DNA from: CAZLGO01 sp964559295
GTDB lineage: Archaea; Methanobacteriota; Methanobacteria; Methanobacteriales; Methanobacteriaceae
Direction of reading: 5' to 3'
DNA length: 21,257 bases
Assembly: GCA_964559295.1 (NCBI GenBank)
Contig: CAZLGO010000024.1
Span: forward strand, 1-21,257
Part shown: one piece after another, positions 1 to 8,083 of the stretch
How positions within the stretch are numbered: position 1 is the stretch's first letter
Layout: the number at the start of each line of letters is the position of its first letter
Program-made: the position numbers and the translations under genes
Notes under the pieces: generated by a model
Databases searched by the model: none
Told to the model about the DNA's origin: nothing
Seen by the model: only the letters and a program-made list of their open reading frames with translations

Positions 1-134
1 TCCTGAAAATAAGATTTCTCATCAGGAGGGATTCCTGGGAGATTAATCGATTCTAGTCTAAGGAAAAATCCTATTAAAAATAAAAGAAGGATAATAACTA
101 ATTTAATCATATTTTTTCTTGTTAACATTTTCAT
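1..134 (-). CDS. aglB: Probable STT3/AglB oligosaccharyltransferase, N-terminal fragment (runs off left edge)
   Basis: An open frame on the minus strand starts at ATG 134-132 and continues off the window; 44 codons are visible. A GAGAGGAT ribosome-binding site lies directly upstream. The peptide has a short basic N-terminus, a hydrophobic segment at about residues 10-25 (LVIILLLFLIGFFLR), then NLPGIPPDEKSYFQ. That layout (first membrane helix, LR, then a PxDEKSYFQ-type first external loop) matches my knowledge of archaeal STT3/AglB enzymes, which move a lipid-linked glycan onto Asn in N-x-S/T on the outer face of the membrane. The catalytic WWD motif would lie outside the window, so the call rests on 44 residues. 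It is divergent from the pilus genes, whose products are rich in sequons. Another polytopic glycosyltransferase is possible. Confidence 0.55.
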   Translation of the reverse strand, partial: MKMLTRKNMIKLVIILLLFLIGFFLRLESINLPGIPPDEKSYFQ

Positions 135-746
135 ATCCTCTCAAAATGTATTAAATAAACCTGCGAATGCTTTTCAGATTATTATAAGAAGCTGCAAATA
201 TCATCAACATCAATTCACCATAAAAATGGAATTCGGTTTTCAGATTCTATTTAATTGAATTAGTTGAAGATCCATTTTATCATAGAACATCACTCTTAAT
301 TATTTTATTCTTTATAGATCTTTTCATATGATTTAATTAATTTGAAGATTCTCTGATGTAAAAACTACTTTCTGAATTTAGACTGTAAAGACCTTTAGAA
401 TTACTAAAATAGTATCTTGTATATGAAAATTGGATAAGAAAATCTATAAGCCAACAGTTATAATTCGAACAATAATTTTTATCATGTTTTTTATTTTTAA
501 GACCATTTAATATCCCATATAATCTTTAGAACTATCTAATTATTAGAAGACTTTGTTTTTTAAAACAAAAAGTACAATAGCAAGTTATAAAATGTATTTA
601 ACAATAGAAACTGATCAGCGCAACAATTGACTTAATATCTCTTTATGTGCCATGTTTATCTTTTAGACTTTTTGAACCCCAACTTCAAAAGAACCATTTC
701 TTGAGGATCAAGTTTTTAAGGTCTTTATTCCAAAATGGAGAATATC
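135..746. other. AT-rich noncoding region between STT3-like gene and prepilin peptidase
   Basis: About 600 bp without a credible gene. The ATG-started frame at 647-841 overlaps the peptidase gene, lacks a ribosome-binding site and has unlikely composition. The visible structure is an AT palindrome at 552-569 (TTTGTTTT, TT, AAAACAAA), a TATA-like TTATAAAAT at 585-593, and a short hairpin at 700-712 (CTTGA, GGA, TCAAG) followed by T5. The stretch presumably holds the divergent promoters for the two flanking surface genes. I see no tRNA, CRISPR or IS remnant in it. Confidence 0.6.
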
Positions 747-1907
747 ATGATCTCTATACCCTTTGTTTGTATGGTTGTTGCAATTTTAGCATGTTTTTAT
801 GCAGGTTATTCAGACATGAAGCGTGGAATTATTCCAAATAAACTTACTTTGCCTTTGATAGGCATAGGGATCCTTCTAAATGGTGTTTATGCTTTTATGA
901 TCAATGATCTCTGGATCGTTGTAAAATGTGCAACATATGTTGTTGTAATCTTTATAATAGGGTATGTACTCTGGAGGGCTGGAGCATGGGCTGGAGGAGA
1001 TGTTAAATTGTTTACAGCCTTAGCAGCCCTTATTCCCTTTTATCCATCCTTTGCAGGTTACACGTTACTTGGCGTAAAATTTCCAGTTATTGCAACCTAT
1101 CCTTTTCCATTTACAGTTATAATAAACAGCATAATTTCCATGTTTCCTTTCCTTTTGATTTATGTGCTTTTTATATCAATAAAGAAAAAACCCCATCTTT
1201 TAGATGAGCTGTTAACTCCTATAAAAGAATACAGAAAAAACATCGTACTAACGCTTGTTATAACATCTGCAATTACGATAACTTTCCTTGTAACTTACTA
1301 TTTGCCGTATCAGATAATAATACTCTCGTTGATTATAATATATCTTCTGACCATGGTTATCTCAAAGCTACCAAACAGAATAAAAGCCGTTGTTATATCT
1401 GTTGCGGTGGTTTTTGCGCTATATGAAAACTTTGAGTTGACTGTAAGCAGTATAATAGTTTTACTTTTGTCTATAACTATTTTGGGAATTATAATAAAAC
1501 TCATAACATCTGTAAGCAGAGAGGCTCTCCAAGAGGATGTCCCTATCCAAGATCTCAAAGAAGGGATGATATCTGCGTACAACATATACAAACGAGATGA
1601 TATGATCTATGTTGATGATAAAGGCATCTTTGAGAAGATTAAGGAGGCCATAAAAAGTGGAGACATGTCCCTCATAGCACCAAAAGGAAAACCTATAATA
1701 AGTTCCATGGCAGCTGGTTTGACAGAGGATGATATAAAACTTCTTCAGGCTCTGGCAGAAGAAGGTAGGATCAAAAACAGGTTTAGAATAAAAAAAGGAG
1801 TTCCATTTGCCCCATCAATATTTATAGGCCTGATGATATCTCTTTTTGTTGGGGATTTAGCATTTATATTCCAGAAAGTCATCTACTCAATATATATATA
1901 CCTATGA
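747..1907 (+). CDS. Archaeal A24 prepilin peptidase with C-terminal Arc_PepC_II-type domain
   Basis: Membrane aspartyl protease that removes the short leader of class III and type IV prepilins at the cytoplasmic face. ATG 747 is preferred over the in-frame ATG 735 because GGAG (737-740) sits 6 nt before it; this gives 386 residues. The two expected catalytic aspartates are visible: D23 in YSDMKRGIIPNKL and D85 in AWAGGDVKLFTALAALIP. The second motif reads AGGD rather than a strict GxGD. Several membrane helices follow, then a soluble stretch at about residues 265-350 (DLKEGMISAYNIYKRDD) and a last helix after KKGVPFAPSIFIGL, as in archaeal A24 enzymes with a type II C-terminal domain. It is first in a probable operon with a prepilin 15 bp downstream. 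The substrates are probably the prepilin-like proteins in this window. Confidence 0.88.
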   Translation: MISIPFVCMVVAILACFYAGYSDMKRGIIPNKLTLPLIGIGILLNGVYAFMINDLWIVVKCATYVVVIFIIGYVLWRAGAWAGGDVKLFTALAALIPFYPSFAGYTLLGVKFPVIATYPFPFTVIINSIISMFPFLLIYVLFISIKKKPHLLDELLTPIKEYRKNIVLTLVITSAITITFLVTYYLPYQIIILSLIIIYLLTMVISKLPNRIKAVVISVAVVFALYENFELTVSSIIVLLLSITILGIIIKLITSVSREALQEDVPIQDLKEGMISAYNIYKRDDMIYVDDKGIFEKIKEAIKSGDMSLIAPKGKPIISSMAAGLTEDDIKLLQALAEEGRIKNRFRIKKGVPFAPSIFIGLMISLFVGDLAFIFQKVIYSIYIYL

Positions 1908-1922
1908 ATTATAGTTTAAGAC

Positions 1923-2354
1923 ATGAGAAGGATGGAGGATAAGGGACAAGTTTCAGCAGAATATTTGTTTTTGATCCTGGTGATTCTGATTATCCTGAGT
2001 GCTGTTACAATACCCTTGGTAGGAAGGGCGATAGATGCAAGCAACGATGTATCATGGGCATCTGATGCGAAGATAGCTGTTGATGCTATTGCAAACGCAG
2101 CAAATGTAGTTTATGCGAATGGACCTGGTGCAAAAAGAACCTTAGATGTTTATATTCCTCGAAATACAAATTTAATCGTTGTTAACGGAACTATCATTGG
2201 ATTAAATATTACCCTTACTAATGAAACAAGGTTTATAAACGCAACGACAGATTATGCTCTAAACAACACCACAATCCCAGTCACTGAAGGATGGCACAAA
2301 GTGCAGATTAAATGGACGGTTGGAACAAACTATATTGGTGTTACCATATCATAA
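1923..2354 (+). CDS. Class III signal peptide prepilin (QVSAEY type), sequon-rich
   Basis: Small archaeal type IV pilin precursor, 143 residues. The leader MRRMEDKG is followed by QVSAEYLF and a hydrophobic helix (LILVILIILSAVTIP). Cleavage is expected between Gly8 and Gln9, leaving Glu at mature position 5. The rest is a small extracellular head. Six N-x-S/T sequons are packed into roughly 55 residues (NGT, NIT, NET, NAT, NNT, NTT), so it is a good candidate for heavy N-glycosylation. An in-frame ATG at 1932 would give a five-residue leader and cannot be excluded. It lies directly after the prepilin peptidase and 17 bp before the DUF2101-like gene, so the three are probably cotranscribed. 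It could be the major pilin of the system, but abundance cannot be judged from sequence. Confidence 0.85.
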   Translation: MRRMEDKGQVSAEYLFLILVILIILSAVTIPLVGRAIDASNDVSWASDAKIAVDAIANAANVVYANGPGAKRTLDVYIPRNTNLIVVNGTIIGLNITLTNETRFINATTDYALNNTTIPVTEGWHKVQIKWTVGTNYIGVTIS

Positions 2355-2371
2355 TCACCTGGAGAGTCCCA

Positions 2372-3199
2372 ATGAAAATATTTGCTAAATTCGGTGAACT
2401 TATTCTAAAGCTTTTTGATCTTATTGGAGCATTGATTCTTGAAATCCCAAATATTCCTGATAGGATAAGGAGAATAGATACAAAAAAAATCAAAGATAAG
2501 GTATCAAAGGTAAGCTATGATGTTAAATCTGTGCGTGAATTTAAAAAAGAGGAGGTTAAAGAAACAACAAAAGCAGAATTAGTCGAACATGAAATCGAAA
2601 TAATTAGGACATTCACTCCCCAAGAGAAAGAGAGTACCATATTCAGACTTCAGATCACATCAGCAGTATTTTTGGTTATCTCCATACTCCACATATTTAA
2701 CTTCCTTTCTTTTATTGTCTATGTTTTAGCAGGGTCTTTGTTAGTCTTATATCTTATCTACATTTTGTTTTCAAAGGTTAAGTTGATGTATGCAGAAGAT
2801 TTCAATGCATATCGTGACTTTTTCTTGATGTATATAGCAGTTGGAGTGATCCTGGTCTTGGTCAGCAGCAATGTCCATTTCACTATGGCCTTTCCATTTG
2901 AATTTTTACCTTCTCTTTCTGTTCTGATCTTTGCGATAATTGCTGTTTTTGCTGTTTTTCTAATTTTTAGAATCAGATATCATAGAAACTATACCTATGG
3001 TCAAGTAATTGAATCTGGTGAGAAAACAGCATACGTTAGAGTGGATTATGATATATGCTCCAATGTAAAGCCAGATATCTATCTTGTGGAAAACGAGGTA
3101 GGTGCAAGTGAAGGTGAAAGAGTTAAACTTCAAATAGAGGAGAAATTTTTAAGTACAAGTGGAAGCAGGCCTGTCAGGATAATTGAAGTAAAGAAATGA
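2372..3199 (+). CDS. DUF2101-like polytopic membrane protein of the pilus cluster
   Basis: 275 residues when started at ATG 2372, which has GGAG 7 nt upstream; an upstream in-frame ATG at 2312 would lie inside the prepilin gene and lacks support. The N-terminal 90 residues are amphipathic then highly charged (many Lys/Glu), followed by four hydrophobic segments at about 95-114, 116-134, 149-167 and 176-201. A C-terminal soluble domain of about 70 residues begins near NYTYGQVIESGEKTAYVRV. This resembles the archaeal DUF2101 family, which has no known function; the family name is from memory and was not searched. Its position between two class III prepilins suggests a role in pilus assembly or anchoring. 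It is not recognisable as a PilC/ArlJ platform protein. Confidence 0.6.
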   Translation: MKIFAKFGELILKLFDLIGALILEIPNIPDRIRRIDTKKIKDKVSKVSYDVKSVREFKKEEVKETTKAELVEHEIEIIRTFTPQEKESTIFRLQITSAVFLVISILHIFNFLSFIVYVLAGSLLVLYLIYILFSKVKLMYAEDFNAYRDFFLMYIAVGVILVLVSSNVHFTMAFPFEFLPSLSVLIFAIIAVFAVFLIFRIRYHRNYTYGQVIESGEKTAYVRVDYDICSNVKPDIYLVENEVGASEGERVKLQIEEKFLSTSGSRPVRIIEVKK

Positions 3200-3589
3200 T
3201 TATAAAATTGTAACGTTGTAAACATATCTTTCTGTTACGATGGTGTTGTTCTGCCGAACATATCCCTGAGCTGCAATTGATTCTAATGTTCTGTTCAATA
3301 TAAATTCTTTACAATTTGCTGGTAATGATGCTGAAAGACGTATCTGAATTGTTTTATTGGAATCCCCGACAATGGATACAGTAGTTACTCTTACAGGTTC
3401 TATACTTTTATTTAAAAAAACGATCTCAGAGGCAGCGTCCATGGCTCCTGATCTTGCAGAGGAAGCTATACTATTCAATTCACTTTGTTCACCAATATAG
3501 GAGGCAAAAATAAGCACAAGAACTAATATGAATCCTAATATAATAACAAATTCTGCTGAAACCTGTGCCTTTTGATCCATTTTGATCAT
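3200..3589 (-). CDS. Class III signal peptide prepilin (QVSAEF type), convergent orientation
   Basis: 129-residue prepilin on the minus strand. The leader MIKMDQKA precedes QVSAEFVIILGFILVLVLIF, so mature Glu5 is present and the residue before the cut is Ala rather than Gly. The head contains five sequons (NKS, NKT, NRT, NNT, NVT) and a single Cys. Its stop codon abuts the stop of the DUF2101-like gene with no intervening base. Upstream it has its own TATA-like element near 3653-3662. The start at 3589 has only a weak purine-rich upstream stretch; M4 is an alternative. It is probably a second pilin or minor pilin processed by the same peptidase, transcribed separately from both flanking operons. 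Confidence 0.83.
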   Translation of the reverse strand: MIKMDQKAQVSAEFVIILGFILVLVLIFASYIGEQSELNSIASSARSGAMDAASEIVFLNKSIEPVRVTTVSIVGDSNKTIQIRLSASLPANCKEFILNRTLESIAAQGYVRQNNTIVTERYVYNVTIL

Positions 3590-3651
3590 TTCATTTTCCG
3601 TTTATCTTCCTTAAATGTTTTTCGCTGGGAAATCTTGTCAATGTAGGAAAC

Positions 3652-3663
3652 CTTTTATAAAGA
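3652..3663 (-). promoter_or_regulatory. TATA box candidate for the minus-strand class III prepilin
   Basis: Read on the minus strand the sequence is CTTTATAAAAGG, close to the archaeal TATA consensus. It lies about 65 bp upstream of the ATG at 3589, predicting transcription from about 3630 and a leader of roughly 40 nt. This is inference from sequence only. Confidence 0.45.
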
Positions 3664-3903
3664 GGATAGCTTTCATCAATAAAACTCCTTGATATAAAAC
3701 ATGATAAAGGCATGATATCAGGATAATTGACAGAAAAATGATAGAACTGGTGAAAAAGGTGATAAAATAAAGTAAAAAAGCAATTGATGTGGCTTGTTTT
3801 AATTTCTTGATCTGAAATCATTTTAGATGATGCCAACACAGTTATTTTGGAATATGATTATTAAAAAATTTAGAAATTACAAAAAAGCCATTTAATGTTA
3901 CTA

Positions 3904-3947
3904 TTTATATATAATAATCAACAAGTATAGTTATAATCAATATATAA
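3904..3947 (+). promoter_or_regulatory. TATA box candidates for the prepilin-like operon
   Basis: Two TATA-like elements precede the first gene of the 4001-9731 operon: TTTATATATAA at 3904-3914 and TATATAA at 3941-3947. The second would start transcription near 3970 and give a leader of about 30 nt containing the GGGGATG ribosome-binding-site-like stretch at 3989-3995. The region is so AT-rich that either could be chance. Confidence 0.4.
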
Positions 3948-4000
3948 GGTGCGCAGAGAAGTATTTTTGCCGAACTAATGAAAAAATAGGGGATGTTCTA

Positions 4001-4885
4001 ATGTCCATATCAGATGATTCAAAAGGATATTTACTATCCGTGGACCTATTACTTGCCCTTATTCCTCTAACCATCCTCATAGGTGTAGCAGCTGCCAACA
4101 TGGATAATATGTTTTATCTCACCCAAAATACAATTTTTCAAAGTTCAATGGAAAGGGCTGGTACAGACGCTTTGGATACCCTTGTTGAAACATCTGGAGT
4201 TCCTTATGACTGGGAACGAACAGGGACTCCAACTGTAGCTGGGCTTGCAAAATATGATACCAAAAAAAGATCGCCTGTTCAGAATTATTTATCCTCAGGT
4301 AAAGTTGTACAGCTTGAGCAATCTGATGTACAGAATCTATTAGGTCCAGAATATGGTTTTTATTTGAATATTTCGACTGTAAATAATAATACGACTATAA
4401 AAAGTCTTGGAACTTATAACAGCACTGCCTCAAATATTGTAAGGCTTGATAGAATAGTCATTAGCACAAATATTGAGATAGTAACATCCTTAGAAGGATT
4501 GATTAGGGATGCGGGACAGCCAAGAACATATACAACGACATTTCAAACCAACGATGTTTATGTTAATTCATTTGATTACTGGGTTTTGGTGATTAATCGA
4601 GGATATAATTCAGCAACTGTGGATGTAAATAACAACCGAGTTGTAACACCTGATATGATAAATCAACACATTACTGAGATAAAGCAGATGATAAATCCGC
4701 TTTATCTGCAAAATCAGACAGTATTTCTGGACGATATTGTAAATGTGAGAACTGAAAGTAATCCTGGAGCTTCAATGGACGTTTATGTAATATCCGCACC
4801 AAAGGGGACCAGTCCTGATGAAATAAATTTGGAGAATGTGGAGCCAAAAAAATGTAGATTCCAGTTCTATATATGGACTAGGTGA
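4001..4885 (+). CDS. Prepilin-like surface protein, KG/YLLSVD N-terminus
   Basis: 294 residues. The N-terminus MSISDDSKG is followed by YLLSVDLLLALIPLTILIG, a prepilin-like basic-Gly site plus hydrophobic helix. I know this arrangement from archaeal proteins of the RGFxFTxDAxLAL type. The acidic residue falls at mature position 6, not 5. The rest is a predicted extracellular domain with several sequons (NIS, NNT, NTT, NST, NQT) and a beta-rich C-terminus ending CRFQFYIWTR. It is first of the operon; its stop codon lies inside the GGTGAT ribosome-binding site of the next gene, so translation is probably coupled. The function is unrecognised beyond prepilin-like; minor pilin or pilus-tip adhesin are the likeliest options. 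Confidence 0.72.
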   Translation: MSISDDSKGYLLSVDLLLALIPLTILIGVAAANMDNMFYLTQNTIFQSSMERAGTDALDTLVETSGVPYDWERTGTPTVAGLAKYDTKKRSPVQNYLSSGKVVQLEQSDVQNLLGPEYGFYLNISTVNNNTTIKSLGTYNSTASNIVRLDRIVISTNIEIVTSLEGLIRDAGQPRTYTTTFQTNDVYVNSFDYWVLVINRGYNSATVDVNNNRVVTPDMINQHITEIKQMINPLYLQNQTVFLDDIVNVRTESNPGASMDVYVISAPKGTSPDEINLENVEPKKCRFQFYIWTR

Positions 4886-4889
4886 TTGA

Positions 4890-7007
4890 ATGGACGATAG
4901 AGGCTTTATCTTCACTGTAGATGCAGCTTTAGGTTTAATTATTTTTATGGTATTTGTTATGTCATTTTTAAGTTATTATATGCTTCCTTTTTATTTAGGG
5001 CAGGATCATCAACATTTAGAAATGATAGCTGACGATGCTCTGGATGTAATGTTTCAGGATGGTACCCTGTACGCTGCTGCAGTAAAATATGCTGCTGGTG
5101 ATACCGAAGAAGCTGAAGAACTCTTGAGAAATTCTTTGAATGTTTTAATACCTCAGGATACAGCTTATAAATTGACCCTGGGTACCAATACCCCCGTTAG
5201 TGATGACAGAGGATTATTGTACTCTAAAGATACCACCACAAGAGTAAGAGTGATATCTGGACCAAGAGAAGGTTGGATTGGACGTGCCTGGTATAAAATA
5301 GAAGAAGTTGAATATGAAGATCAGGTTAACAACGCTACAACCACTTTATGGAATTTTCACAACTGGTTAACTAACTTTAATCCATGGAACGGCGGATTAC
5401 GTAGCAACCCCTACTGGGGAGGAGGAAGCTCCCCTCAATCCATATCCTTTTCCATACCAAGTGGTGCGACGATAAATGGAGGTAAGTTTTTATTGGGTTC
5501 ATGTAATAGGAATAATGGTTCTTCATATTCTGCAAATGTTGTTGTTAATGGATTTTCTCATATGAACACAACTCCCTTCACTTACCTAAATAACAGACCA
5601 TCAACAAATCCTCCTGAAAGAATGTATAACTACCAAGGAACCATTTCGCCTATAGAACTAAACACTGGGACAAACAACTTTTATGTTAACTTTTTGAATA
5701 TGAATAGTTCTCAAACCTATGATATGCCATGGTTTTCATTAATAGGTAGCTACACCACCACAATAAAAGTTCCAAAAGGAGTATTAAGCAGTACTTTCCC
5801 TTTTAATGATGCAGCTGGATTAGCGGTACCTGATCCACAGGACTTGGATGGTAATGGAGTTGCTAATGAATATGGAAGAATATATGATTTAAACACAGGA
5901 AGCGTTTCTTCATTTACAACACGCAGAGTAATGCTATGGTCTGATTTTGTATCAAACAGGAATGTTTTGGATAATTACGATGATGGAGTACCATTTGTTA
6001 TAGATAATATACCTGGTATAGGTGATGGATCTGCAGTCAGTGTGGTTCAAGATGTCTACATACCAGAAGGTTCCAGAATATTTGATGGAAGTGTCGTCAT
6101 AAACGCCTATGGTGGTGTTGACAATGCTTTAGTTGAAGTTTGGAATGGTACTCAATGGAATACTGCATTTTGTTCGTTTAATTTTGATGGTACCACATAT
6201 TCAGCCAGATCTGATGGTTATGGTAATATTCCTGGTATTATAACAATAGGAGGTAGCAATTCTCCATACCTGAAAACAGGTAACAATAAAGTCAGAATCA
6301 CAATATGGGACCATGTTCCAAGCTCAGATTATGATTTAGTAGGACTTGTAAATTGTTATACTGCTGTAGCTTACAGTCAATTACCGATCAAATGGGATAT
6401 ATTTGCATATTATAACTATCAAGACAATAACTATGACAATACATATACTCAAAATCGTGCCTTCACCATAGGACCAGATGCCAAGAAGGTTTATATGTTT
6501 GTGGGAACTGGTCTTGACACCAGAAGTATAAGTATTCAGGTTAGAAACAGTACTAGCGGCTGGATTACCTTATATAATAGTACTACGATCCCTTATTCAT
6601 TGGATCTGGCAGCTTTAGATGCAGGAGGACCACATGTATTTACCTCAGGGACTTCTGGAAACTACACCATAAGACAGGGAACCTTCAATTCAAGAGTGAC
6701 GATAACCTCTTCAAATGGTTGGGAATCAGGGGACGGTGGTACCTCTCCAAGTACCTATGCAAATCCTGAATTGTTTTCAGGGACAAAAATAGCAGTTCTA
6801 TATCCTAAATTTTTACAAAACGTTTGGGCGACATCATATGCAAATGATCCGATAACAGCGCGAAATTTGGCATTGGATGAATTAGTTGCTTCACTCAGTG
6901 GTGTTGTTCCTGAAGAGGAAGTAAGATCCAGAGCAAAAACTGAAGCCCTTTACACTGGTAATCTACCCAATGCGATCCCAGTAAGATTGGACTTATGGAA
7001 ACATTGA
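4890..7007 (+). CDS. Giant prepilin-like surface protein (705 aa), RG/FIFTVD N-terminus
   Basis: The leader is only MDDRG, followed by FIFTVDAALGLIIFMVFVMSF, a prepilin-type helix with Asp at mature position 6. About 670 residues follow that look extracellular: few charges, rich in Asn, Gly, Ser, Thr, Tyr and Trp, and beta-strand-like. Several stretches read like separate beta-sandwich modules, for example around SIPSGATINGGKFLLGS, the DVYIPEGSRIFDGSVVI region, and KWDIFAYYNYQDNNYDN to WITLYNSTTIP. The C-terminus NAIPVRLDLWKH resembles the end of the preceding protein in ending with a strand plus Trp and a basic residue. GGTGAT precedes the ATG. The length is far above ordinary pilins, so an adhesin or tip subunit mounted on a pilin-like stalk is my inference. 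No catalytic motif is recognised. Confidence 0.72.
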   Translation: MDDRGFIFTVDAALGLIIFMVFVMSFLSYYMLPFYLGQDHQHLEMIADDALDVMFQDGTLYAAAVKYAAGDTEEAEELLRNSLNVLIPQDTAYKLTLGTNTPVSDDRGLLYSKDTTTRVRVISGPREGWIGRAWYKIEEVEYEDQVNNATTTLWNFHNWLTNFNPWNGGLRSNPYWGGGSSPQSISFSIPSGATINGGKFLLGSCNRNNGSSYSANVVVNGFSHMNTTPFTYLNNRPSTNPPERMYNYQGTISPIELNTGTNNFYVNFLNMNSSQTYDMPWFSLIGSYTTTIKVPKGVLSSTFPFNDAAGLAVPDPQDLDGNGVANEYGRIYDLNTGSVSSFTTRRVMLWSDFVSNRNVLDNYDDGVPFVIDNIPGIGDGSAVSVVQDVYIPEGSRIFDGSVVINAYGGVDNALVEVWNGTQWNTAFCSFNFDGTTYSARSDGYGNIPGIITIGGSNSPYLKTGNNKVRITIWDHVPSSDYDLVGLVNCYTAVAYSQLPIKWDIFAYYNYQDNNYDNTYTQNRAFTIGPDAKKVYMFVGTGLDTRSISIQVRNSTSGWITLYNSTTIPYSLDLAALDAGGPHVFTSGTSGNYTIRQGTFNSRVTITSSNGWESGDGGTSPSTYANPELFSGTKIAVLYPKFLQNVWATSYANDPITARNLALDELVASLSGVVPEEEVRSRAKTEALYTGNLPNAIPVRLDLWKH

Positions 7008-7017
7008 GGGGATAAAA

Positions 7018-8073
7018 ATGGATGATAGAGGATATACATTCACTCCATTGGCGTGTTTGCTTTTTATACCCATAATGATCATTGCAATAGCTTACGGAGA
7101 CGTAGCTAATGAGGCAAACATGCTTGCCAATATCGCCATGGGAGGGGATGTCACCTACACCACAGCACTTAACATATTCCAAAACATAGAAAAAGGTGCA
7201 GGGGATGCAGGTAGAAACGCTGCTTATAATGCAACAAGAAGAGTGATAGATAATGCCAGCACCAATTCCACTCCTATATTTTTTAGTGATAGTAAAACAT
7301 ATATGAGACAACGTATTGTAAGCGCGCTAAACGATCACATTATCACAACCTGCAGAGTTCTGGAGCAAGAAACTGGACGGGAAATCTCTATAAATAACAT
7401 ACCTATTACAAACTACACCAATCAAACCTTCTTTTTAAATGATGTGAACATAACCCAAACAGAACCCTTTGGTTTTTGGGTTAATGTGAGAGAAGGAATA
7501 CCCATCAAAGTTGTACAAAAGGATCAGGTCTACGATGGAACCACTCCTCCAATATCAACTTATGTGACTATCGAGGGGTTGGAAGATCCATATGTTTGGG
7601 TTAATAGTAAATTTAATAGAAGTAGTATTATCTACAAGTACCCGTATGCAACATACCTTTCAGCTTATGGATATGATTATTACTTTGCTGATTATGTGGA
7701 TACAGATTTAGAAAGATTATATCACCTGTGGGATTGTTTAAATGGTACCGACAATCCAAGTGGAATTACCCCACGTCCTTATTATTTCGTAGATCCATAT
7801 GGTTTGTCTTTTTTCGATAGACTGGAGAATAAAACCAACAGCACATCCACCAGTGATCCAAGTGTTAGAATGAGTACCTTTATAATAGGTGACCCCTTGG
7901 AGAGAGATTATGGGAGAGCTATATCAAAGGTGGATCAGGAGTACTTTAGAGGGATTGTTGGTTATCAGATAAAAATACGCGGTAATCCGATAGCTGATCC
8001 TGAAGGTTCAACATTTTATATTTCAGAGTTCTATAGGCAATTCTTTAAACTGAGTAAGAATTATGGTAATTGA
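7018..8073 (+). CDS. Prepilin-like surface protein lacking the acidic residue, RG/YTFTPL N-terminus
   Basis: 351 residues. The leader MDDRG is identical to that of the previous gene. It is followed by YTFTPLACLLFIPIMIIAIAYG, which lacks any acid at mature position 5 or 6 and has Pro at 5. The predicted external part begins at about residue 30 and carries many sequons (for example NAT, NST, NYT, NQT, NIT, NRS, NGT, NKT). GAGGGGAT lies just upstream of the ATG, 10 bp after the previous stop. In bacterial type II secretion the large minor pseudopilin GspK also lacks Glu5 and caps the fibre; the comparison is analogy only, since no sequence homology is visible. The short leader and shared operon support processing by the same peptidase. 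Confidence 0.68.
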   Translation: MDDRGYTFTPLACLLFIPIMIIAIAYGDVANEANMLANIAMGGDVTYTTALNIFQNIEKGAGDAGRNAAYNATRRVIDNASTNSTPIFFSDSKTYMRQRIVSALNDHIITTCRVLEQETGREISINNIPITNYTNQTFFLNDVNITQTEPFGFWVNVREGIPIKVVQKDQVYDGTTPPISTYVTIEGLEDPYVWVNSKFNRSSIIYKYPYATYLSAYGYDYYFADYVDTDLERLYHLWDCLNGTDNPSGITPRPYYFVDPYGLSFFDRLENKTNSTSTSDPSVRMSTFIIGDPLERDYGRAISKVDQEYFRGIVGYQIKIRGNPIADPEGSTFYISEFYRQFFKLSKNYGN

Positions 8074-8083
8074 GGAGATAAAC

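Larger units (their letters stand above)
3590..4000. other. Divergent intergenic region between class III prepilin and pilus operon
   Basis: A 411-bp gap between divergently transcribed genes. The only long frame (minus, 3591-3839) is rich in Phe/His, has no ribosome-binding site and resembles nothing I know, so I treat the region as noncoding. It contains TATA-like elements for both directions, described separately. No tRNA, repeat array or IS end is visible. Confidence 0.6.

Noticed and set aside
647..841. 64-codon frame upstream of the prepilin peptidase
   Set aside because: It has no ribosome-binding site, overlaps the clear peptidase gene in another frame, and has no recognisable features.
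3591..3839. 82-codon minus-strand frame in the divergent intergenic region
   Set aside because: Phe/His-rich composition, no ribosome-binding site, and it covers the likely promoter of the minus-strand prepilin.
6895..7311. 138-codon minus-strand frame across two prepilin-like genes
   Set aside because: It lies antisense to strongly supported coding sequence and shows Cys/His-rich shadow composition.
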